Source: Pedobacter westerhofensis (GTDB taxonomy: Bacteria > Bacteroidota > Bacteroidia > Sphingobacteriales > Sphingobacteriaceae). Taken from it: 64,000 nt of DNA. The DNA lies in assembly GCF_900182595.1 (NCBI RefSeq), contig NZ_FXTN01000002.1, positions 248,001 to 312,000 of the forward strand, given 5' to 3'. The translations under genes were made by a program, and so were the position numbers. Each line of letters starts with the position of its first letter. The first letter of the stretch is position 1. The notes under the pieces are model-generated. The model made no database searches. It saw only the letters and a list, made by a program, of their open reading frames with translations, and was not told where the DNA came from. This document shows, in pieces, positions 53,801 to 62,657 of the stretch.

Positions 53801-53988
53801 AGATCGCTTCGATGAGGGTGTATGTGAGCGGCCAGAACCTGCTCACGTTTACCAAATATACGGGACTAGACCCGGAAATTTATACCAGCAGTAATGGCCA
53901 GGGCGATGGTGTAAGAGCTGTTGGGATTGACTGGGGTACTTACCCATCGGCCAGAATTTACACTGTAGGCCTTAATGTTAACTTTTAG
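50803..53988 (+). CDS. SusC/RagA TonB-dependent outer-membrane transporter
   Basis: A 1061-residue SusC. After the signal (to residue 24) comes an unusual Pro/Thr/Lys-rich linker of about 40 residues (LKKPVAPQNPLPPDPPKN), then a CarboxypepD-reg-like domain (VKGIVKDEKGLPVPGAVVQI). The plug starts EVVITGYSTQQKKDLTGAV and has AVRIRGIGTINNNNPLYVID and GARASNGVVVVTTKKG. The barrel ends in Phe. SusD and a LamG lipoprotein follow. The linker may let the plug-side domain reach a periplasmic partner. Confidence 0.97.
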   Translation: MKLLLPKKYIFLAMPFLVFAAQAQEIPDTLKRRPVQTDTLKKPVAPQNPLPPDPPKNTADTSAQGMVKGIVKDEKGLPVPGAVVQIRGQTARVLTDAKGQFSIRLPNVTSAIQVLFVGYTTKIVHPGTQANITITITPSSKALNEVVITGYSTQQKKDLTGAVSTIKPSDIDNMPVGGVDQVLQGKAAGVSVTQGTGAPGEGIAVRIRGIGTINNNNPLYVIDGVPTPSGINQISPSDIESINILKDASSASIYGARASNGVVVVTTKKGTSGKAKFNLSQYTGVQVHGDLIKMANTQQYVNAFNTAAAADGRTQIPASLAAGLPDVNWQKEVLKPALVNNTNFAVNGGNETGNYMVSANYYKQDGLVKNSAYDRFNLRTAVNSTLSKIFSTGVNLNLSYAKTRQTGASGDGFGDGNQGASVLRYALLRSPATPVFKANGDYVDLPENSAFFGDGLNPVGYADNFDRSYNAYSVLGSIFAEANIAKGLKLRTTFGGNLVITDFKQFFKIWGSDRSLNSPGSLARSNANQFDYNWTNTLTYNLKIDKNQTINLLAGTEAIKSRTNGLSASRSIFPNQSDNFQYLDNGIGVQQNGENESRWALFSLFGRADYQYADKYLASFTVRRDGSSRLSPDNRYGNFYAGSVGWRLDQEDFLKGFDQLSMLKLRASIGQTGNQEISNYAYTTLNSFVGFYPFGGTPAIGNSLTSRGNSDITWETSTQTNYGLDAGFFDNNLQLSADYFIRDNSDILFANPLAPSAGGGTSPYINAGKVRNQGFELQISYRRTLSDEWSFDVSGNLATLKNKVLSLAGSPIFGGRIGNEYNATLTTVGQPIGAFYLIPMEGIFQNQLDIFTHAYQGAGIQPGDVKYKDTNGDGVINENDREIAGSPIPKLTYGFTGNVKFKSFDISLFFQGAYGNKLYNQIATDTEGFYRAFNITERVATGSWTGEGSTNQFPRLTWSSASSTNNTRPSTRFLESGSYLRLKNAQVGYSFTPKMLANLKIASMRVYVSGQNLLTFTKYTGLDPEIYTSSNGQGDGVRAVGIDWGTYPSARIYTVGLNVNF

Positions 53989-53992
53989 ATAC

Positions 53993-55450
53993 ATGAAGAA
54001 TTTATATATCATACCGCTTTTTGTTTTGCTGCTGCTGGGCTCGGGCTGCAAGAAATTCCTCGATCAGCCTGCACTGGGCTATTATTCCAACGAAGACCTT
54101 TTCAGCAACGATGCTACGGCAATTACGGCAGTAAATGCTGCCTATATACCTTTAACATTTACTGATGGTGCAGCCAATCCGCTATGGGTGCTGGGCGACG
54201 TAGCCTCAGATGATGTGGTAATTGGCGGCAACGCCGGTGAACAGGCAGATTATACAGGTGTAGACCTCTTTAATATCCTGCCCACAAATGCTGCGATACA
54301 GGCCTTATGGTCGCGTTACTACAATGGCATCAACCGCTGTAATGTAGTTACAGATGGGCTTACTGCCGACAATACCAAAGTTTCTGAGACGGTGCGGACA
54401 CAGGCACTGGCACAGGTTAAATTCCTGCGTGCCTACTATTATTTTATGCTGACGAACTTCTACGGGAATATCCCCCTGCGCTTAAAGGTGAGTACACTGG
54501 CAGATGGTGCCGTTGCTGCATCGCCGCAGGCACAGGTGTATGTGCAGATTGAAAAAGACCTTACCGAAGCCGCGGCAGGGCTGCCGGATAAATGGACCGC
54601 AACTACAGACCTGGGTAGGGCCAGCAAAGGTGCAGCCCTGGCTTTACTGGCCAAGGCTTCGCTGTTCCAGAAGAAATACACAGAAGCTGCGGCTTTTGCC
54701 ACGCAGGTGGAAGGACTGGGTTATGCACTGACTGATAAGTTCGGTGACAACTTCAGCGCATCTGCGAAAACGAACAACGAAGTGGTTTTCTCTGTATGGC
54801 ATACCCGCGGGGCACAACCGCTTCAGGGAAATTCACTGAACTACTGGTTTGCACCGCGCGCACTGAACGGGGCAGGAGTGTTTTATCCTACGCAAAGCCT
54901 GGTTGACAATTTCGAGAGCAATGACCCGCGTCTGGACCTAACGGTTGCAAGAGCAGGGCAGCCCTATTTTGACAGTGCATTCCAGACCTCATGGTCTACC
55001 ACTGGATATCTTTCTAAAAAACATGTACAGCCACTGAGCGAGGTGCCCTCAACCACAAAAAACGATGGTAACCTGAATTATGAAGCAATCCGCTTTGCGG
55101 ATATTCTTCTGGTGAAAGCCGAAGCGCTGAATGAATCAGGGCAGTCTGCTGCCGCACTGGTACCACTGAACAGGATCCGCGAGCGTGCGCGCAAGAATTT
55201 TAGCGGAACCGCTCCTGCAGATCTGCTTCCGGCTATTACTGTGACTGACCAGTCGCAGCTGAGGGACATCATCCGCCGTGAGCGCCGCTCTGAACTGGCA
55301 CTGGAATTCCAGCGTTTCCTGGATGTGATCCGTTACGGACAGGCTTATGCCGAGGCTGTGATTAAGCCTTCTGCGCCAAACTTCAATTTTACACAAAACA
55401 AATTCTTCCCGGTTCCGCAGACAGAACTGAATGCCAGCGGGAATTTATAA
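53993..55450 (+). CDS. SusD/RagB surface lipoprotein
   Basis: A 485-residue SusD with lipobox VLLLLGSGC followed by KKFLDQPAL. The helical core has AQVKFLRAYYYFMLTNFYGN and the C-terminal signature RRERRSELALEFQRFLDVIR. The ATG at 53993 is five bases after the SusC stop; upstream in-frame starts overlap SusC and lack signal character. Cotranscribed with SusC and the LamG lipoprotein. Confidence 0.96.
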   Translation: MKNLYIIPLFVLLLLGSGCKKFLDQPALGYYSNEDLFSNDATAITAVNAAYIPLTFTDGAANPLWVLGDVASDDVVIGGNAGEQADYTGVDLFNILPTNAAIQALWSRYYNGINRCNVVTDGLTADNTKVSETVRTQALAQVKFLRAYYYFMLTNFYGNIPLRLKVSTLADGAVAASPQAQVYVQIEKDLTEAAAGLPDKWTATTDLGRASKGAALALLAKASLFQKKYTEAAAFATQVEGLGYALTDKFGDNFSASAKTNNEVVFSVWHTRGAQPLQGNSLNYWFAPRALNGAGVFYPTQSLVDNFESNDPRLDLTVARAGQPYFDSAFQTSWSTTGYLSKKHVQPLSEVPSTTKNDGNLNYEAIRFADILLVKAEALNESGQSAAALVPLNRIRERARKNFSGTAPADLLPAITVTDQSQLRDIIRRERRSELALEFQRFLDVIRYGQAYAEAVIKPSAPNFNFTQNKFFPVPQTELNASGNL

Positions 55451-55465
55451 TCAGCAATTTTGATC

Positions 55466-56515
55466 ATGATTTTTAAAAAATATACAACATTGATTTTTGC
55501 TTCGCTGATGCTTGCAGCGGTGATTTCATCCTGTAAAGATGATGAGGCGAAACCGGATTTCAGTTCCAATAAAGCAAGTCTGCAGCAACTGACTGATTCT
55601 GTTGCTCAGGTATATACTTCCAGTGCTGAAGGGCACGACCTGGGGCAGTACCCCAAACAGGCGCGCACTGTGCTTAAACAGGCGGTTGATCTGGCCACCC
55701 AGGTAACCACGGGTGAACATACGCAGGCCGAGGTGAATAATGCTTTTGCCAATCTGCGCAGGGCTGTAACAGATTTCAGCGGCAGGAAGATTGCTGAGGT
55801 TGCGCCAGAGAATCTGGTTGCAAAATGGCTGTTCAATGGCAATGCGCTGGATGCTACGGCGAACCATCATGACGGGACACTGATGTCGGGCATTATCGGG
55901 AATGCCGCCAGTCATTCTGACGGAGGGGTGTTGCCTGTACTGACTACAGACAGGTTCGGTACTGCGGGCAGTGCCTATGAATTTGCCAATGGTGCATACG
56001 TGGAAGTTCCGTATTCCACGGCGCTGAATCCTGAGATTCTCAGTTTGAGCCTCTGGATCAATCCCAAAGAATCCTATGGGGATAACTATATCATGTCGCT
56101 CAACAAATGGAATGGCTTTAAGTTCCAGCTGCAAACGGACAACTTTTTGTTCCTTACTCTTAAGACTGGTTCAGGAACATACGACAGGGACAGTAATCCA
56201 GGCAAGATGGTAAATGGCGCATGGCACCATGCAGTAGTGACGGCAGGTGACGGTGCGATCACGTTTTACGTGGATGGTGTGCAGGTGAAAAAAGAAAATG
56301 CTGCGGGAACGGCGTTTAAGATTGTGGCACCGGTTAACCTGGCGATCGGTCAGATTTTGCCAAAAGGCATCTTGAATTTTACGGATACCACAAGCCCGTT
56401 TTATTTCTCCAATGCAGCATTTTTTAAAGGCGCTCTGGATGATATCAGGTTTTACAATAAGGCGCTCTCTGCAGATGAGGTGTTAAAAATCTATAACAAC
56501 GAAAAGCCGGATTAA
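55466..56515 (+). CDS. LamG-domain lipoprotein with FIVAR-like helical region
   Basis: A 349-residue lipoprotein (signal ending AAVISSC, followed by KDDEAKPDF). Residues 30-110 form a three-helix region like FIVAR modules (ARTVLKQAVDLATQ, AEVNNAFANLRRAVTDF). The rest is a LamG/concanavalin-like beta-sandwich (WLFNGNALDATANHHDGTLM, HHAVVTAGDGAITFYVDGVQ, ALDDIRFYNKALSADEV). It has no glycosidase catalytic motif. Third gene of the SusCD operon, in the position where surface glycan-binding proteins usually lie, so it probably holds the substrate at the surface (inference). Confidence 0.9.
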   Translation: MIFKKYTTLIFASLMLAAVISSCKDDEAKPDFSSNKASLQQLTDSVAQVYTSSAEGHDLGQYPKQARTVLKQAVDLATQVTTGEHTQAEVNNAFANLRRAVTDFSGRKIAEVAPENLVAKWLFNGNALDATANHHDGTLMSGIIGNAASHSDGGVLPVLTTDRFGTAGSAYEFANGAYVEVPYSTALNPEILSLSLWINPKESYGDNYIMSLNKWNGFKFQLQTDNFLFLTLKTGSGTYDRDSNPGKMVNGAWHHAVVTAGDGAITFYVDGVQVKKENAAGTAFKIVAPVNLAIGQILPKGILNFTDTTSPFYFSNAAFFKGALDDIRFYNKALSADEVLKIYNNEKPD

Positions 56516-56554
56516 AGCTGGGCGTATTCTTTAAAAACAACTATATTGGCCCTT

Positions 56555-57724
56555 ATGGCCAATAAGACTGCGCTCGAACGAATTGTTTCTCCGATAGACC
56601 GGTTCATCCAGCTGGAATACAGCAGTGGAGTAATTCTGCTGCTGAGCGTGCTGACAGCAATTCTATGGGCAAATTCTGCCTTTCAGCATTCCTATCACGA
56701 ACTGTGGGAGCTCAGGTTTGCTATCGGCTATAGCCAGTTTAAACTGAATGAGCCGCTGCATATCTGGATCAACGACGGGCTGATGGCGATCTTCTTTTTT
56801 GTAATCGGACTGGAGCTGAAAAGGGAATTCCTGGAGGGGGAACTTTCCTCTCTAAGCAAGGCAGTGCTGCCGATGATGGCCGCTGCAGGAGGAATGATTG
56901 TCCCGGCATTGATCTATTTTCTGATGAACAGGAATACCGTAGCGGAACACGGCTGGGGGATACCTATGGCTACGGATATTGCCTTTGCACTTGCGCTTCT
57001 ATCTATGGCGGGCAAGCACATTCCCGGCTCTGTCAAGGTGTTTTTGTCGGCCTTAGCGGTGTCAGACGACCTTGGTGCGGTACTCGTGATCGCGTTTTTT
57101 TATACCCAGGGCCTAGACCTTGTCCCATTGGGCATTGCCGGGCTATTTGTAGGGGTACTGATTGCCGGGAACAGCTTTGGAATCAAATCAATTCTCTTTT
57201 ATCTTTTGATAGGTATTGCTGTATGGCTTTGCTTTCTGTTTTCCGGAGTGCATGCCACACTTGCGGGCATAGTGGTCGCTTTTACAATCCCCTCGGGAAC
57301 ACTGCTGCAAAAGATGGAGGACGGTTTACATCCCTGGGTAGCTTACCTGATCATGCCGCTGTTTGCACTTTCAAATTCGGGTATCAGCATCGGCGCCGAT
57401 TTTCTTCAGAGCATCATCAATCCTGTTTCCATAGGCGTAGCTTCCGGACTTGTAATAGGCAAATGTGTGGGGATCTTTCTGTTTACCTGGGTCATGGTGA
57501 AGACGGGTGTGGCGAGACTTCCCTCCGGTGCCACATGGAAACATCTGTTTGGGATCGCCCTGCTGGGGGGAATTGGCTTTACGATGTCTTTATTTATCGG
57601 CGGCCTCGCTTTTAAAGATGCACAGTATGTTGACCAGGCAAAATATGGAATCCTGCTCGGTTCCGTCGCTGCAGGGATCCTAGGAAGCTTAGTCCTCAAA
57701 CATCGGCCGGGCGCCCCTCTATAA
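56555..57724 (+). CDS. nhaA: Na+/H+ antiporter NhaA
   Basis: A 389-residue twelve-segment antiporter that exchanges Na+ for H+ across the inner membrane. Diagnostic residues are FVIGLELKREFLEGELS, ATDIAFALALL and the ion-binding Asp pair in ALAVSDDLGAVLVIAFF. The start at 56555 (MANKTALERI) gives the family N-terminus. The length is typical. It stands 39 bases after the LamG gene but is probably not part of that function. Confidence 0.96.
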   Translation: MANKTALERIVSPIDRFIQLEYSSGVILLLSVLTAILWANSAFQHSYHELWELRFAIGYSQFKLNEPLHIWINDGLMAIFFFVIGLELKREFLEGELSSLSKAVLPMMAAAGGMIVPALIYFLMNRNTVAEHGWGIPMATDIAFALALLSMAGKHIPGSVKVFLSALAVSDDLGAVLVIAFFYTQGLDLVPLGIAGLFVGVLIAGNSFGIKSILFYLLIGIAVWLCFLFSGVHATLAGIVVAFTIPSGTLLQKMEDGLHPWVAYLIMPLFALSNSGISIGADFLQSIINPVSIGVASGLVIGKCVGIFLFTWVMVKTGVARLPSGATWKHLFGIALLGGIGFTMSLFIGGLAFKDAQYVDQAKYGILLGSVAAGILGSLVLKHRPGAPL

Positions 57725-57745
57725 AATTCATTTTATTTCAACTTG

Positions 57746-57767
57746 CAATAGCAATTTTTTGCTATTG
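57746..57767. promoter_or_regulatory. Perfect hairpin between nhaA and the membrane protein gene
   Basis: CAATAGCAA, loop TTTT, TTGCTATTG: nine paired bases. No T-run follows, so it is not a classic terminator. It lies 22 bases after the nhaA stop and 70 bases before the next start. Confidence 0.45.
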
Positions 57768-57836
57768 TCTAACGTTTCTGAAGAAGCGACCTTTCGATAA
57801 GAAAATTGTATATAATGTCTTCACAGATACTATTTT

Positions 57837-58841
57837 ATGAACGCTAATAAAAACATACTACTGGTGTTTTTAATGCTTTGCAGTGCTGATGTTTTCAGTC
57901 AGTCCGCCGTGGCACCTGCCGATTCCATTATCAGCATCAAAAACATGCGTTCCAAACAGGACTCGGCCAGGATGGACGAAGTGGTTGCGATCGAAATTCG
58001 CACATCGCGGCCCCTCCGGGAGTTAACTGTCATGTATATTGACGGTATGCGGGTAGATGGATTTGCGCCCATCCGCATCAGCGAATATGAAAAAACTGTA
58101 TACTTTAAACTTAATACCAAAATTCAGGATGTGCTGGAACAGTACCTGCAGAGAAATTCTGTGAGTACCGAGATCGTACCGGTATATCTTTCCCTGGGAA
58201 ATAAAACCAGGCCATTAGTGAGTGCAAAGCTGCCCTTGTATGTAGAAGTACGGCAGAACATACACTGGGGCTGGGTGGTACTGATCATTGTGGTGATTGC
58301 CGGGGTTGCGGTAACAGCGCTGTTTAAAAACGTGCTGAAAGATGACAACAATCTTTATTACAGCCTGAGCAGGTCGCAGATGTTTTACTGGACGATCCTG
58401 ATCGTTGTTGCCTATGTGCATATTTGTCTGACAACAGGCGTGCTGCCTGCCATTCCGGATTCTGTGCTGGCCATTCTTGGGATCAGCATTGGTACTACGG
58501 CAGCGGCTAAACTCATTGAAAACCGTAACAGGGAAGGTGTAACCATAGATCATAACGCCAGAAGTGAGGGCTGGTTTGTAGATATCCTCTCTGATGGCTC
58601 GAGCATCAATATACAGCGCCTGCAGAATGTGATCTTTAACCTTTTGTTTGGGATTATCTTTATACAGCGGACGCTGAGCACCCATTTAATGCCCGACTTT
58701 GACAATACAGTGCTGCTGTTAATGGGAATCAGTTCCGGTGCATATGCAGGTTTGAAGATTACCGAAGCTACGAAGGAGCAAAGTAAAACTCCACCACCGG
58801 TAGGGACGGACGTGAAGGAAGAGAAGGACCTTAAAAAGTAG
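57837..58841 (+). CDS. Membrane protein of unknown function
   Basis: A 334-residue protein with a signal peptide (MNANKNILLVFLMLCSADVF, then SQ), an extracytoplasmic domain (about 25-140) with few distinctive motifs, then about four to five membrane segments (VVLIIVVIAGVAVTALF, WTILIVVAYVHICLTTG, VLAILGISIGTTAAAKL, VIFNLLFGIIFIQ). The tail is Lys/Glu-rich. I do not recognise the family. It is monocistronic. Confidence 0.75.
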   Translation: MNANKNILLVFLMLCSADVFSQSAVAPADSIISIKNMRSKQDSARMDEVVAIEIRTSRPLRELTVMYIDGMRVDGFAPIRISEYEKTVYFKLNTKIQDVLEQYLQRNSVSTEIVPVYLSLGNKTRPLVSAKLPLYVEVRQNIHWGWVVLIIVVIAGVAVTALFKNVLKDDNNLYYSLSRSQMFYWTILIVVAYVHICLTTGVLPAIPDSVLAILGISIGTTAAAKLIENRNREGVTIDHNARSEGWFVDILSDGSSINIQRLQNVIFNLLFGIIFIQRTLSTHLMPDFDNTVLLLMGISSGAYAGLKITEATKEQSKTPPPVGTDVKEEKDLKK

Positions 58842-58845
58842 CGGG

Positions 58846-59700
58846 TTATGCGTTGATTAGATCTTCAATGATCAGTTTCTTCATCTTCATGACAGCCTGC
58901 ATCACACGCGGGCCACGCTCAGGATCTGTAACGAGTTCTCCAATTACTTTGGGTACAATCTGCCAGCTGATGCCATACTTGTCTTTCAACCATCCGCACA
59001 TCACTTCCTGTCCGCCATCTGAGGTAAGGTTATCCCAGTAGTGATCGATCTCGTCCTGGGTATCGCAGTTAACCACAAGTGAAACCACCTCATTGAACTT
59101 GAAACCATGGTCTGCAGAGCTATCCATGGCGGTAGTGATCAATCCATTGATCTGAAACTGGGCATGTTTGATAAAACCAGCGGTATCACCATCATCTCCG
59201 CTGTACTCCATCATCCCTTCAATGCCGGATTTTGGGAACAGCTGCGTATAAAAATGAACGGCTTCCCTTGCCTTTCCGGCATCAGCGCCGGTAAACATCA
59301 GGGAAGGGCAGAACTTTTGAGACAGCGGATTTTTACTGCCCGTAAACAACTGCCAGGATACTCCGAATTTGTCTTCGACCCATCCGTATTTTATACTCCA
59401 GTCGTAACTGTCGAGCGGCATCAGGACCTTTCCGCCCTCAGCCAGGTTATTCCAGTATTGTGCTGTTTCTTCCGGCGTTTCGCTGGTGACCATAAAGGAA
59501 ATGGACGCATTTGGCCTTGCTGAGGTACCATCGTTGAGCAACATAAAGTTTTGTCCGCTCAACTCTATGAAGGTAACAATAGGATTGGTTTGCAGCACTT
59601 TTCCATTGCCAAAGGCATGGATGTAAAAATCAGCTGCGGCTGAAACTTTGTCCTTAAGAATCAGACATGGATAGATTGTATTGTTGTATGTTGTTTCCAT
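58846..59700 (-). CDS. Two-domain VOC (PhnB-like) protein
   Basis: The 284-residue protein contains two PhnB/3-demethylubiquinone-methyltransferase-like VOC domains in tandem. Domain 1 is about residues 8-120 (FYIHAFGNGKVLQTN, NNLAEGGKVLMPLDSYDWS) and domain 2 about 125-270 (KFCPSLMFTGADAGKAREAV, VMCGWLKDKYGISWQIVP). The repeated YGWVEDKFG/LKDKYGISWQ motif marks each. These proteins usually bind small molecules or metals; no methyltransferase activity should be assumed. Confidence 0.88.
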   Translation of the reverse strand: METTYNNTIYPCLILKDKVSAAADFYIHAFGNGKVLQTNPIVTFIELSGQNFMLLNDGTSARPNASISFMVTSETPEETAQYWNNLAEGGKVLMPLDSYDWSIKYGWVEDKFGVSWQLFTGSKNPLSQKFCPSLMFTGADAGKAREAVHFYTQLFPKSGIEGMMEYSGDDGDTAGFIKHAQFQINGLITTAMDSSADHGFKFNEVVSLVVNCDTQDEIDHYWDNLTSDGGQEVMCGWLKDKYGISWQIVPKVIGELVTDPERGPRVMQAVMKMKKLIIEDLINA

Positions 59701-59815
59701 CTGAGGTGTATGTTTGTTCCGGATTTTGATCTCTTAAACAAACATACAATCCTGTGAACTGAATTGCCGGGTGTATCCACGACATTTATGGGGGTTAATC
59801 GCGACAACAGAAATG

Positions 59816-60628
59816 TTAAAATTTAATCAGCAGTTTTTCTGTTATCAGCTGGCCGTTACTGTAATATTCCAAAACCCAGCTGTCGTTCTTTTTAAAGACG
59901 ATGCCGCTGGATGAACTGTTGGCAGCGATGAAATAGTTTTCTGCTGAAGTTTTATACAGCGTTAAGATGATTTTCGGGGTAGTATCAATCAGTTGATATC
60001 CGGAAGCGTTGGGCTGTGCGTACAGGGTTCCTGCAGCGAGTTTGCTTTCTGCCGGAGCTGCTTTGGCCGGAGCCGCAGCGCTTACTGCTGCGGGCACATT
60101 TGTGCTGACAGGCACAGCTGCGGGAACGCTATTGGCTGCCGTTACACTGGCAACGGGCGCGGAAGCCGCTGCAGCCTGCTGACTTTGGGCAGCAGTTGCC
60201 GGCACATACGCATAGGGTGTATCGCTTAATGAACTGAAAGCATCTCTTAGTGCAAGGTTATATGATACAGTATATTCTTTTTCCCTGCTTTTTCCCTGTT
60301 TGGTTTCAAAAACTGTTTTGCCGTAGCAATCCTTCAGCAGCAGGGTAAGGTTGGTGCTGAACATGGTGTTCTTTTCCAGCAGATCAGCTGTGAGCGCTGA
60401 GCATTTATTGTTGGCAATTTCTGTTGGGAGCTCGGCGTTGTCAAAATACACGGTAAAGCCCTTGTCCTGAAGCAGTGCTTTGGTGAGTGTATTTAATTTA
60501 TACTGGTCGTTTTGCTTCAGGAAGCTGAACTTTTCAGGTACGATAACATATTTGTAATTATTAATCGTGTTCTGGGCATAGCCTGAAATGGAGAGCAGTA
60601 CAAGGAATAATAAAGTATATCTTTTCAT
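59816..60628 (-). CDS. Secreted protein with Ala/Pro/Val low-complexity linker
   Basis: A 270-residue protein with a signal peptide (MKRYTLLFLVLLSISGYAQN). The first 150 residues form an alpha/beta domain (YKYVIVPEKFSFLKQNDQYK, LTKALLQDKGFTVYFDN). A linker of about 60 residues rich in Ala, Val and Pro follows, then a small C-terminal beta domain (SGIVFKKNDSWVLEYYSNGQ). I do not recognise the family. The start at 60628 gives the best signal peptide. Confidence 0.75.
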   Translation of the reverse strand: MKRYTLLFLVLLSISGYAQNTINNYKYVIVPEKFSFLKQNDQYKLNTLTKALLQDKGFTVYFDNAELPTEIANNKCSALTADLLEKNTMFSTNLTLLLKDCYGKTVFETKQGKSREKEYTVSYNLALRDAFSSLSDTPYAYVPATAAQSQQAAAASAPVASVTAANSVPAAVPVSTNVPAAVSAAAPAKAAPAESKLAAGTLYAQPNASGYQLIDTTPKIILTLYKTSAENYFIAANSSSSGIVFKKNDSWVLEYYSNGQLITEKLLIKF

Positions 60629-60701
60629 ATTGAACATGGTTTTTACCTTACAAATATAACTGTTATAGTTTCATGTAAGTTGCAAAACCAGCAGCTAAGC
60701 A

Positions 60702-62657
60702 CTATTTCTCAAATTCGTACCTGATACCTAGTTTTTTTATCTTGGAGTTGAGCGTTGTTGAAGGGATATTCAGAAGCTCAGCAGCACCACCGGCTCCAAA
60801 TATTTTTCCTTTGCAGATTTTCAGGATATTCAAAATATGTTCCCTTTCGATCTCTTCAAGAGTCTTGATGCCGGAATGTTCTTTTTCACCGCTTTCCTGT
60901 AAACGATGCGGGGCAGGAAGCTCAATTGTGGTGATGGTATCACCTTCAGTCATGACAGTCGCCCTTTCGATCAGATGCTCAAGTTCCCTGATATTTCCGG
61001 GCCAGTTGTACTCCATGAGCTCGTTCATTGCTGCTGCGGATATACCTGTAACCGGGGCTGGTGATCCTTTGCTGAACTTATGAATGAAATGCTGAACGAG
61101 AACAGGAATATCTTCCTTACGCTGGCGCAATGGCGGCAGTTCAACCGGAAAAACGTTGAGCCTGTAATACAGGTCCAGCCGGAACTTTCCATCGGCGACC
61201 TCTTTTTCCAGGTTCCTGTTGGTGGCGGTAATGATGCGGACATTGATTTTCTTTGTGTAGTTTCCGCCTACGCGTTCAATTTCTTTTTCCTGCAGAACCC
61301 GTAATAGTTTTGCCTGTGCCTCCAGCGGTAGTTCTCCGATCTCGTCAAGGAAGATAGAGCCCCCGTCTGCCTGTTCAAACTTACCGATCCTCTTTTCATG
61401 GGCACCGGTGAAGGCGCCCTTCTCGTGGCCAAACAGTTCAGATTCTATCAGGCTGAGCGGCAGCGCAGCGCAGTTTACCGTTACCATTGCACGGGATTTC
61501 CTTGGCGAAAGTTTATGGATGGCATGGGCTATCCTTTCTTTTCCGGTTCCGCTTTCGCCCAGGATCAGCACGGAAGTATCATCAGGTGCAACGAGTGCAA
61601 CCTTTTTAAATACGCCATGCAGCAGTTTGCTGTTTCCGATCACTCCGGAGAATTCAGGCAGGCTTTCCCGCGACCTTTCAAACCCCCTGGCTGCCGTTTC
61701 CGTTATCACAGGAACGGGAGTTGTCTTTTCGGTCCGCAACTCTTTTTCTGCTGCAATCATGTCCAGCATCAGGACAAAATCTTTCGTGTACTGATCCGTA
61801 ATGTCAACATGCACACTGTTGTATAGATCTGGCGAGACATTGAAAAAAACAAACTGAAATATTTCTCCTTCACGTTCTGCCTCCTTAACCAGTAAAGATC
61901 CAAAGTGAAAGTGATCTGACAGGCAGTTAATCAATATATTGTCCATTTTGAGCTTTTTGAACGCATAGCCGGCAATGACAGGAGCAGTATGGTTCAAAAT
62001 TGCAGTTGTGCTCCAGGCTTTGAAATCGCGCTTAGAGATGCACATGGTTTCGAGGAGTTCCCCGATATTAAATATCCTGTAATCGCTGCGGGCAGTTTTG
62101 AGCAGTCCGATATCCCGGCTGCCTGCTTTTTGCCTGGCTCTGGAAATCCAGAGGAAATCAAAAGGTATCACGGTATCCAGTGCGGCGGCGGTTGCTTTAA
62201 GCCGGTTGCTTAGCGGTTCCTTTTTATGGAGTATATCTGCGATTTGTATTGTGGGAGCAGGTTGTTCGTAATGCTGATATTTTTGGTGCTGCTCATGACG
62301 GTAACGTGCAATGTCGAGCATCACCATCAGATCTTTTTCCCTGAAAGGCTTAACCATAAAGCCATAGGGCAGGGTAGCCTTGGCTGCTTCGAGGGTTGCC
62401 TGGTTGGTATTGGCAGAAATATAAATAAAGGGGAGATTCATCTGTCTGAGCTGCACGGCCAGTTCAATCCCCGTTTTATCGCCCTGTAAAAAGATGTCAA
62501 GCAGTACCCAGTCGGGCTTCTTGGCGTTGATTAATTCGAGGGCCTTAATTACAGAGGGTGCGATGCCGCACACAAAATAGCCTGCTTTTTCCAGCATGAT
62601 CCGCAGATCATTTGCTACAATAAATTCATCTTCTACAATTAGGATTTTTTCTTTCAT
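60702..62657 (-). CDS. Sigma-54-dependent response regulator (REC-GAF-like-AAA+-Fis)
   Basis: A 651-residue NtrC-type activator. An N-terminal receiver (ILIVEDEFIVANDLRIMLEK, phospho-acceptor Asp54 in WVLLDIFLQGD, Lys in FMVKPF) is followed by a GAF-like sensor region (about 135-320). The AAA+ domain has Walker A GESGTGKERIAHAIH, the GAFTGA loop that contacts sigma-54, and Walker B GGSIFLDEIGELP. A C-terminal Fis-type HTH follows. Phosphorylation of the receiver would release ATPase activity to open sigma-54 promoters. No histidine kinase or clear -24/-12 promoter is next to it, so its targets lie elsewhere. Confidence 0.95.
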   Translation of the reverse strand: MKEKILIVEDEFIVANDLRIMLEKAGYFVCGIAPSVIKALELINAKKPDWVLLDIFLQGDKTGIELAVQLRQMNLPFIYISANTNQATLEAAKATLPYGFMVKPFREKDLMVMLDIARYRHEQHQKYQHYEQPAPTIQIADILHKKEPLSNRLKATAAALDTVIPFDFLWISRARQKAGSRDIGLLKTARSDYRIFNIGELLETMCISKRDFKAWSTTAILNHTAPVIAGYAFKKLKMDNILINCLSDHFHFGSLLVKEAEREGEIFQFVFFNVSPDLYNSVHVDITDQYTKDFVLMLDMIAAEKELRTEKTTPVPVITETAARGFERSRESLPEFSGVIGNSKLLHGVFKKVALVAPDDTSVLILGESGTGKERIAHAIHKLSPRKSRAMVTVNCAALPLSLIESELFGHEKGAFTGAHEKRIGKFEQADGGSIFLDEIGELPLEAQAKLLRVLQEKEIERVGGNYTKKINVRIITATNRNLEKEVADGKFRLDLYYRLNVFPVELPPLRQRKEDIPVLVQHFIHKFSKGSPAPVTGISAAAMNELMEYNWPGNIRELEHLIERATVMTEGDTITTIELPAPHRLQESGEKEHSGIKTLEEIEREHILNILKICKGKIFGAGGAAELLNIPSTTLNSKIKKLGIRYEFEK

